Source: CBDUBU01 sp965365465
GTDB taxonomy: Bacteria; Bacteroidota; Rhodothermia; Rhodothermales; DASSAV01
NCBI GenBank assembly: GCA_965365465.1
Contig: CBDUBU010000063.1
Span: 1 to 16,212, forward strand
Reading direction: 5' to 3'
Length of the DNA stretch: 16,212 nt
Below the pieces are notes generated by a model. The model saw nothing but the letters and a program-made list of their open reading frames with translations, had not been told where the DNA came from and ran no database searches. The translations under genes were made by a program, and so were the position numbers. Below, in pieces: positions 1 to 5,087 of the stretch (positions are counted from its first letter, which is position 1; each line of letters begins with the position of its first letter).

Positions 1-12
1 ATTCACTATTGC

Positions 13-2331
13 CTACCGGCTTCCGCCCCCACGCCGTCCACCATCCCGGCCTCCGCCGCGACGGTCCCCTCCATCTCTTCCGCCTCCTCGCCGGTCACCG
101 CCGCGTCCTTCTCCACGAGAACGACCGCCGCCCTGGCTCCCATTGTCTTCGGTGAAACCTTCCGGCTTGGGCAGGAACGGCTTGCGGCTCAACCGAAGCT
201 TTCCATCGTCCCGGATTTCTATCAACTGAACCTTCACCTTGTCACCAACCTGAAGATAGTCCTCTACCTTGTCAACGTATCCATAGTCAATCTCTGATAC
301 ATGAAGCAACCCTTCCTTTCCAGGCAGCACTTCGATGATTGCTCCGAAACTCTGAATATTCTTGACCGTCCCCTCGTACTCTTCCCCAACCTCCGGAACA
401 GCCACAATTTGCCGAATTCGCTCTATCGCTGCTCTGGCGCTCTCACCGTTTGTTGCTGCAACACGTACGTATCCAACGCCGTCACGCTCTTCTATCTCAA
501 TGGTCGTATCTGTTTCACGCTGAATCGCTTGTACAACGCGCCCACCCGGACCTATGACTGCGCCGATGAACTCCGAATCTATCGTGATCTGGGTAAGGCG
601 CGGCGCATACGGCGACAGGTCTGCACGAGTCTCTGCCAGCGTATCTTGCATGATGTCAAGAATGTGCTCCCGTCCGTCTCTGGCCTGTAAGAGGGCCTTC
701 ATCAACACATCGCGGGACAGACCGCTGATCTTGATATCCATCTGGCACGCCGTGATGCCGTCTCTCGTACCCGTGACTTTGAAGTCCATATCTCCGAGAT
801 GGTCTTCCGTACCCAGGATATCACTCAGAACGGCAAACCGTTGCCCGTCGGAGATCAGTCCCATTGCGATTCCAGCAACCGGCTTCTTGAGCGGCACGCC
901 CCCATCCATCAAAGCAAGTGTGCCCGCACATACGGTAGCCATTGAAGAGGATCCATTAGACTCCAACACGTCCCCATTCAAACGAATGGTATAGGGAAAA
1001 GCGTCAAGGTCCGGCAGCATGTTTGCAAGCGCCCGTTCGGCGAGATATCCATGCCCGACTTCGCGGCGGCTTGTGCCCCGCAACATCTTCGTCTCTCCTG
1101 TCGAAAACGGGGGAAAGTCATAATGCACAAAAAAGCGTTTGTCTGTCGTGTCAAATATCTGATCGACAGCTTGCACGTCGCGCCCGGTCCCAAGCGTGAT
1201 CGAGGCCAGCACCTGCGTCTCCCCGCGTGTAAAGATAGCAGACCCGTGAACGCGAGGCAGATACCCGACTTCACACCAGATCGAACGAATATCGGTTGTG
1301 CTCCGCCCGTCGATCCTGCGCCCTTCGCCCATGACCATTTCCCGCATCAAGTCGCGCTCGACACTGGCAACAGCTTCTTTGATCTGAACTTCCGTATAAC
1401 CTTCCGCTGTTGTTTCTGCCCGCACTTCACCGGTTTCAGGATTATTGCTTCCAAGCAAGGCAGTTACCACCTCAGCTTTGATCTCCGAAGTTCCTCCGTA
1501 AAACTCCTGCTTTACGTAGGGTTTACGAATATGCTCTCCCAGACGAGCAGCGATAATCGAACGCACCTGGTCTATCAATTCCGGTGGGGTAGAAACAGTT
1601 TCGTACTGCATCGGCTCTGGAGACCCATATGCCTGAACAAGCGCTGTTTGCCCCTCGCAGAGTTTGCGAATGCCTTCATGGGCTGCCTCCAGCGCCTCAA
1701 CCATTTCCTCCTCACTCACCTCCTTCATCTCGCCTTCTACCATCACAATAGCATCTGCCTTGCCCGCCACAATCAGGTCGAAGTCGCTCTCCTCAAGCTC
1801 TGAAATCGTCGGGTTCAGAACGAAGCTGCCGCCTACACGACCCACACGAACCTGTGCGATGGGGCCGTCAAAGGGAGCGCCTGCCAGCAGAAGCGCAGCC
1901 GATGCGCCAACGCCTGCCAGCACGTCTGCGTCGTTCTCATTATCGGCGGATATGACGTAGGCAATGATTTGAACCTCATTGCGAAATCCATCCGGAAAAA
2001 GCGGCCTGATCGAGCGGTCAATCAGACGTGAAGACAAAATCTCCTTATCAGTCGGGCGCCCTTCACGTTTAATGAATCCACCAGGGATTTTTCCGCCGGC
2101 CGCGTATTTCTCCCTGTAGTCTACCGTTAATGGGAAAAAACTCTGGCCCGCTCTGACCTCGTTCGATACTACGGCAGTGCAAAGCACCATCGTGTCTTCC
2201 ATGCGAACAACGACGGCTCCGCCGGCCTGCTTCGCTAAACGTCCCGTCTCAATGGTGATCGACTTGCCGGGAGCAAAGTCTATGGTGCGCGTGGTCGGTT
2301 CTGACATAACTCTTGTGTTCTCCACAATCAT
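13..2331 (-). CDS. pnp: Polyribonucleotide nucleotidyltransferase (PNPase) with Gly/Arg-rich tail
   Basis: A phosphorolytic 3'-5' exoribonuclease that degrades RNA to nucleoside diphosphates; in the family it works as a trimer in the cytoplasm. The 772 residues follow the family order: first RNase PH domain (about 17-230), helical linker, second RNase PH domain (about 340-560), KH domain with the GPGG loop (IGAVIGPGGRVV, about 580-640), then an S1 domain (about 645-715). Second-domain hallmarks are FTRGETQ, the SNGSSSMA phosphate-binding stretch and the GDMDFK catalytic motif. The last 39 residues contain only G, R, D, S and E and include GGDRRGGGRD twice in tandem, an RGG/RG-like tail that I do not regard as standard. 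It follows rpsO, the common rpsO-pnp pair, across a structured 180-nt spacer. The start is uncertain: ATG at 2331 or ATG at 2307 (giving MSEPTTR). Neither has a clear Shine-Dalgarno sequence. The stop is TAG. Confidence 0.97.
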   Translation of the reverse strand: MIVENTRVMSEPTTRTIDFAPGKSITIETGRLAKQAGGAVVVRMEDTMVLCTAVVSNEVRAGQSFFPLTVDYREKYAAGGKIPGGFIKREGRPTDKEILSSRLIDRSIRPLFPDGFRNEVQIIAYVISADNENDADVLAGVGASAALLLAGAPFDGPIAQVRVGRVGGSFVLNPTISELEESDFDLIVAGKADAIVMVEGEMKEVSEEEMVEALEAAHEGIRKLCEGQTALVQAYGSPEPMQYETVSTPPELIDQVRSIIAARLGEHIRKPYVKQEFYGGTSEIKAEVVTALLGSNNPETGEVRAETTAEGYTEVQIKEAVASVERDLMREMVMGEGRRIDGRSTTDIRSIWCEVGYLPRVHGSAIFTRGETQVLASITLGTGRDVQAVDQIFDTTDKRFFVHYDFPPFSTGETKMLRGTSRREVGHGYLAERALANMLPDLDAFPYTIRLNGDVLESNGSSSMATVCAGTLALMDGGVPLKKPVAGIAMGLISDGQRFAVLSDILGTEDHLGDMDFKVTGTRDGITACQMDIKISGLSRDVLMKALLQARDGREHILDIMQDTLAETRADLSPYAPRLTQITIDSEFIGAVIGPGGRVVQAIQRETDTTIEIEERDGVGYVRVAATNGESARAAIERIRQIVAVPEVGEEYEGTVKNIQSFGAIIEVLPGKEGLLHVSEIDYGYVDKVEDYLQVGDKVKVQLIEIRDDGKLRLSRKPFLPKPEGFTEDNGSQGGGRSRGEGRGGDRRGGGRDGGDRRGGGRDGGRRGGGSR

Positions 2332-2360
2332 GATATTTGTTTCTCTCGCCTACTCAAACA

Positions 2361-2377
2361 GCAGCCGTTCAGGCTGC
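2361..2377 (-). promoter_or_regulatory. Hairpin in the pnp leader
   Basis: A perfect 6-bp stem (GCAGCC / GGCTGC) with a 5-nt loop, 29 nt upstream of the first pnp ATG. No T-run follows, so it is not a terminator. In E. coli, pnp is autocontrolled through RNase III cleavage of a leader stem and PNPase action on the product. A similar role here is only an inference from position. Confidence 0.45.
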
Positions 2378-2410
2378 GGAAATCGGTTAGTACGCTGCCG
2401 GGAGTGGCTT

Positions 2411-2444
2411 TGCCTGGCAAGGCGCCGCTCGGCAACCAGGTGCA
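2411..2444 (-). promoter_or_regulatory. Hairpin in the middle of the rpsO-pnp spacer
   Basis: CCTGG (2413-2417) pairs with CCAGG (2436-2440). The stem can extend by TGC/GCA past a one-base bulge, and GCC/GGC can pair inside the loop. Together with its neighbours it makes most of the 180-nt spacer foldable. It is a candidate processing site by position; no sequence motif proves this. Confidence 0.35.
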
Positions 2445-2460
2445 TTAGAAATGGCGCTGC

Positions 2461-2503
2461 GAAAACAAAGAAGCGGCTCCTCGTTGCCACGAAGCGCCGC
2501 TTC
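2461..2503 (-). terminator. Terminator-like hairpin just after rpsO (read-through attenuator before pnp)
   Basis: On the minus strand GAAGCGGC pairs perfectly with GCCGCTTC. Past one mismatch, the inner segment CTTCGT/ACGAGG continues the stem to a GGCA loop, followed by TTTGTTTTC. It begins 8 nt after the rpsO stop codon. The shape fits an intrinsic terminator, but the T-run is broken by a G. Since pnp follows on the same strand with no obvious promoter between, it probably acts partially, as the E. coli terminator between rpsO and pnp does, or as an RNase III substrate. Confidence 0.75.
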
Positions 2504-2511
2504 CCTTGTTG

Positions 2512-2778
2512 TCACTTACGTATCCCCAATTCTCGAATTACAGTTCTATAACGTTCGATCTCAATACTCTGCAAATAGTTGAGCAGCCTGCGGCGCTTGC
2601 CAACCAACTGCAAAAGACCACGCCGGGTAGAATGGTCTTTCGGATGATTCTTGAGATGCTCCGTCAGTTCATTTATCCGCTTCGTAAAAATAGCGATCTG
2701 CACTTCCGGCGCTCCAGTATCCTGAGCATTCTTGCCAAACGAAGCAATGAGTTCCTGCTTCTCTTCCTTTGTTACCAT
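2512..2778 (-). CDS. rpsO: 30S ribosomal protein S15 (uS15)
   Basis: A primary 16S rRNA-binding protein of the small subunit platform, also part of bridge B4 to the 50S subunit. The 88-residue length is typical. The family signature is clear: HSTRRGLLQLVGKRRRLLNYL at about residues 50-70, preceded by the helix TKRINELTEHLKNHPKDH. The start is ATG, with GAGG 10 nt upstream (2792-2789). It lies 97 bp after ribF and 180 bp before pnp. It has a candidate promoter of its own and a highly folded leader that partly hides the Shine-Dalgarno sequence. S15 autoregulates its mRNA in several bacteria by binding different leader folds, so feedback control is likely here but not shown. Confidence 0.98.
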   Translation of the reverse strand: MVTKEEKQELIASFGKNAQDTGAPEVQIAIFTKRINELTEHLKNHPKDHSTRRGLLQLVGKRRRLLNYLQSIEIERYRTVIRELGIRK

Positions 2779-2868
2779 TAACAGAAATCCTCTTTAGATT
2801 AGTGCCATGCTAAAGAAGAAGGTTCCTCCCCTTCTGCCACAGACGATCTGCAGCTAATATGCATAGAG
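2779..2868 (-). promoter_or_regulatory. rpsO mRNA leader with three abutting hairpins, candidate S15 autoregulatory element
   Basis: Three stems follow each other with no spacer. Hairpin 1 (2836-2854) pairs GCTGCAGA with TCTGTGGC around TCG, with two adjacent G-U wobbles. Hairpin 2 (2817-2835) pairs AGAAGG with CCTTCT around GGAGGAA. Hairpin 3 (2791-2816) pairs TCTTTAG with CTAAAGA around 12 nt. The 3' arm of hairpin 3 overlaps the Shine-Dalgarno bases at 2793-2791. Sequestration of the ribosome site and a wobble-containing stem are typical of S15-controlled leaders. The function is inferred; the pairings are read directly. Confidence 0.6.
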
Positions 2869-2874
2869 CCCGTT

Positions 2875-2903
2875 ATTATAGCGATTCTAACACTTTTTTG
2901 CAA
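2875..2903 (-). promoter_or_regulatory. Candidate promoter for rpsO
   Basis: A perfect TATAAT (minus strand, 2880-2875) lies 17 bp after TTGCAA (2903-2898), which matches four of six TTGACA positions. The -10 overlaps the ribF stop codon. Initiation about 7 nt downstream, near 2868, would give a leader of about 90 nt that starts just before the three hairpins. E. coli also has an rpsO promoter after truB. The main doubt is whether this lineage's housekeeping sigma factor prefers TATAAT, since Bacteroidota proper favour a different -7 element. Confidence 0.55.
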
Positions 2904-3811
2904 ATCTCCTGATCTTTGACCAGTTGCTCCTGAAGCGCACTCACCGACGCAAATCTGCGCTCATCCCGCAGCCTCTCCGCAAAGGAGACTCGGAGTTTTT
3001 GCTCATACAGGTCCCCGTCATAATCAAAGAGATGCACCTCAAGCTGAACCGCCATGCCATCGAAAGTAGGCCGTCTCCCGATGTTCATCATGCCGCCAAA
3101 GTCATGTCCGGAAGCTTCCGTCGAAACGAGAACAGCATACACGCCTTCTTTCGGCGTCACTTTGCGCGGGTGTTCGATCCGGATGTTTGCCGTCGGATAG
3201 CCAATCTGCTTTCCGCGTCCATCGCCGCGGATAACTTTTCCAGCAACAGAGTAAAAACGGCCAAGCATTTGTGCAGCCATCTGCACGTCTCCTTCTTCCA
3301 GAAGAAGCCTCCTTATGGTAGAAGAAGAGACCGGATGACTTCCTATAATCTCAGGAGGTATAACGTCTACTGTAAATCCTAACCTGGCTCCCATCTGTTC
3401 GAGCAGTTGCCTGTTTCCTCCACGATCCTTGCCAAAGGCGTGATCGTAGCCAATGACCACTTCTTGCACACCCAGTTTTTCAACCAGAACCTTGCTGACA
3501 AAATCTTCAGCGCTTAAATCCGAAAACTTCTCGGTAAAGGGCGCCACTACAAAACGATCCAGACCAAGCTTCTCTAGTGCAGAGGCGCGCTCTTCAATGG
3601 TAGTAAGAAGGGGCACAATCTCGCCCTGTATAACTTCGCGAGGGTGTGGGTCAAAACTAAGAACAGTGCTTTGTCCTCCCAACTGCCTCGACCTCTGAAC
3701 CAGATAACGAACGATAGCCTGGTGCCCGACATGGATCCCGTCGAACGTACCTACCGTGATATAGGATGAACCATCGCGGACTACATGTTTTAGTCCATAT
3801 TCACGCTTCAT
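2876..3811 (-). CDS. ribF: Bifunctional riboflavin kinase / FMN adenylyltransferase
   Basis: Phosphorylates riboflavin to FMN and adenylates FMN to FAD in the cytoplasm. The 311-residue length is typical. The N-terminal FAD synthetase half shows the nucleotidyltransferase motif GTFDGIHVGHQ (about 22-32), SFDPHP and the SSSTIRRLL motif (about 167-175). The C-terminal flavokinase half shows GDGRGKQIGYPTANI (about 197-211), NIGRRPTF and EVHLFDYDGDLYE. The start is ATG, with no clear Shine-Dalgarno sequence. It lies 66 bp after truB, in the widespread truB-ribF-rpsO order. The TAA stop overlaps the putative rpsO -10 box. Confidence 0.97.
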   Translation of the reverse strand: MKREYGLKHVVRDGSSYITVGTFDGIHVGHQAIVRYLVQRSRQLGGQSTVLSFDPHPREVIQGEIVPLLTTIEERASALEKLGLDRFVVAPFTEKFSDLSAEDFVSKVLVEKLGVQEVVIGYDHAFGKDRGGNRQLLEQMGARLGFTVDVIPPEIIGSHPVSSSTIRRLLLEEGDVQMAAQMLGRFYSVAGKVIRGDGRGKQIGYPTANIRIEHPRKVTPKEGVYAVLVSTEASGHDFGGMMNIGRRPTFDGMAVQLEVHLFDYDGDLYEQKLRVSFAERLRDERRFASVSALQEQLVKDQEICKKVLESL

Positions 3812-3877
3812 ATTCTCAGATTCAGGGAATGCACCAATCGAAGAGTGTACGGATAACGAGGAAGCAACAGGAATACG

Positions 3878-4672
3878 TCAACTTTTCCCCAGAGCCTGTT
3901 CCAGCAAATCGAGAGACCATGCCTTCCTTACATGATATGCGCCAATCGCATCCCGCCGAAGAGCTGTCAGATGCGCCCCACAACCAAGTCTCTGGCCGAA
4001 ATCATGCGCGAGCGTCCTTATGTAGGTTCCTTTTGAACAGTCTACTTCAAAGGATACATCCGGCCTGTGGTACGCTGTAATGTCAAACCGATAGATGACA
4101 ACCTGACGAGAAGGCCGTTCTATCGTCTCGCCGCGCCGTGCTTTCTTGTACAGCCTCTCGCCCTCTACTTTTACCGCTGAGTACATGGGGGGCTGCTGTG
4201 CCATGGAGCCTTCAAAGCTTTTCCGAACCGTTTCCAGATTCGATTCCGTGATATGATCGCAATGTCGTTTTTCCACCACCTCCGTCTCTGCGTCATACGA
4301 AGTCGTAATCTCGCCCAACCGAAGCGTGCCGGAATAAGCTTTTGTCTGCTCCATGAACGCCTCCATCCACTTCGTACCCTTGCCTACAAGACAGATCAAT
4401 AAGCCTGTCGCCATCGGATCAAGCGTGCCGGCATGACCAATCTTCTTTACCAGCAAGAGACGCCTTAACCTGCGCACAACGTCAAATGAACTCCAACCCT
4501 GTGGCTTATCTACAAGAAGAGCAAACCCGTCCATCACGGACGGCAGATCCGGATATCCATAGACGTAGCCCTTATGCATAGCGTCCAATCCGGAATGAAC
4601 CTTCCCGCTTGTAGCCCGGTTACGAAAATCAAGCCCGGCCCCGGGCCTGTTTGCAGGATCTAGCTCTCCCAT
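3878..4672 (-). CDS. truB: tRNA pseudouridine(55) synthase
   Basis: Isomerises U55 in the T-arm of tRNAs and in other bacteria also acts as a tRNA folding chaperone. The catalytic motif GHAGTLDPMATG is intact, with the nucleophilic Asp at residue 85; upstream DKPQGWSSFDVV and downstream SKGTYIRTLAHD are family signatures. The protein is 264 residues. The conserved fold begins near residue 47 (MDGFALLVDKP), leaving 46 N-terminal residues I cannot match to the family. ATG at 4672 follows the rbfA stop directly (TGA then ATG), which suggests translational coupling and supports the long form. ATG at 4579 and 4534 are alternatives without strong ribosome sites. No separate RNA-binding PUA domain is obvious at the C-terminus. 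Confidence 0.95.
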   Translation of the reverse strand: MGELDPANRPGAGLDFRNRATSGKVHSGLDAMHKGYVYGYPDLPSVMDGFALLVDKPQGWSSFDVVRRLRRLLLVKKIGHAGTLDPMATGLLICLVGKGTKWMEAFMEQTKAYSGTLRLGEITTSYDAETEVVEKRHCDHITESNLETVRKSFEGSMAQQPPMYSAVKVEGERLYKKARRGETIERPSRQVVIYRFDITAYHRPDVSFEVDCSKGTYIRTLAHDFGQRLGCGAHLTALRRDAIGAYHVRKAWSLDLLEQALGKS

Positions 4673-5041
4673 TCAGATTTCACGACGCTGCCGTTCTTCC
4701 CGGATCCGGTCGAACAAATCCTCCATCCGTTGAGATTGCTCCAACGAATCGTCGAGAAAGAAACGCAATTCCGGAATGACACGAACTTGATGCCGTATAC
4801 GCCCTGCCAGCGTAGAGCGGACTTGAGATGTCAATTCCTCAAGATGACGGAAACCTGCCTGCCTTTCCGCAAGGGTCGCTCCAAAAATGCTTACGTGAAT
4901 GTATGCTATGGAGAGATCCTTGGTAACCCGAACCCCTGTTACAGTAACCATAGGTTGGATCTGCTGACTCAAATCCGTCTGCAAAATCTCGGCGATCTCT
5001 CGTTGCAACAACTTTGAAATCCGCTCTGTCCGAATACCCAT
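4673..5041 (-). CDS. rbfA: 30S ribosome-binding factor A
   Basis: A small KH-like protein that binds the immature 30S subunit and helps complete 16S rRNA 5'-end maturation, notably in the cold. The 122-residue length is typical. The family pattern is visible: RTERISKLLQREIAEILQ at the start, then a beta strand with TVTGVRVTKDLSIAYIHVS, and the late VRVIPELRFFLDDS motif (about 86-99). ATG is preceded by AAGG with 5-nt spacing, one of the better ribosome sites in the window. It lies 46 bp after infB and abuts truB, the conserved infB-rbfA-truB order. Confidence 0.97.
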   Translation of the reverse strand: MGIRTERISKLLQREIAEILQTDLSQQIQPMVTVTGVRVTKDLSIAYIHVSIFGATLAERQAGFRHLEELTSQVRSTLAGRIRHQVRVIPELRFFLDDSLEQSQRMEDLFDRIREERQRREI

Positions 5042-5087
5042 ACAAGCCTTGCATTAAACGTCGGAATAGCAACGACCTCTCGCCTCG

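Noticed and set aside
16..132. GC-rich repeat at the left edge as a possible CRISPR or non-coding repeat
   Set aside because: The repeats are in frame within pnp and differ only at synonymous positions, so they are a coding RGG-like tail.
1051..1803. A 250-codon open frame on the plus strand opposite pnp
   Set aside because: It mirrors the PNPase coding frame and its product has no coherent composition or motif.
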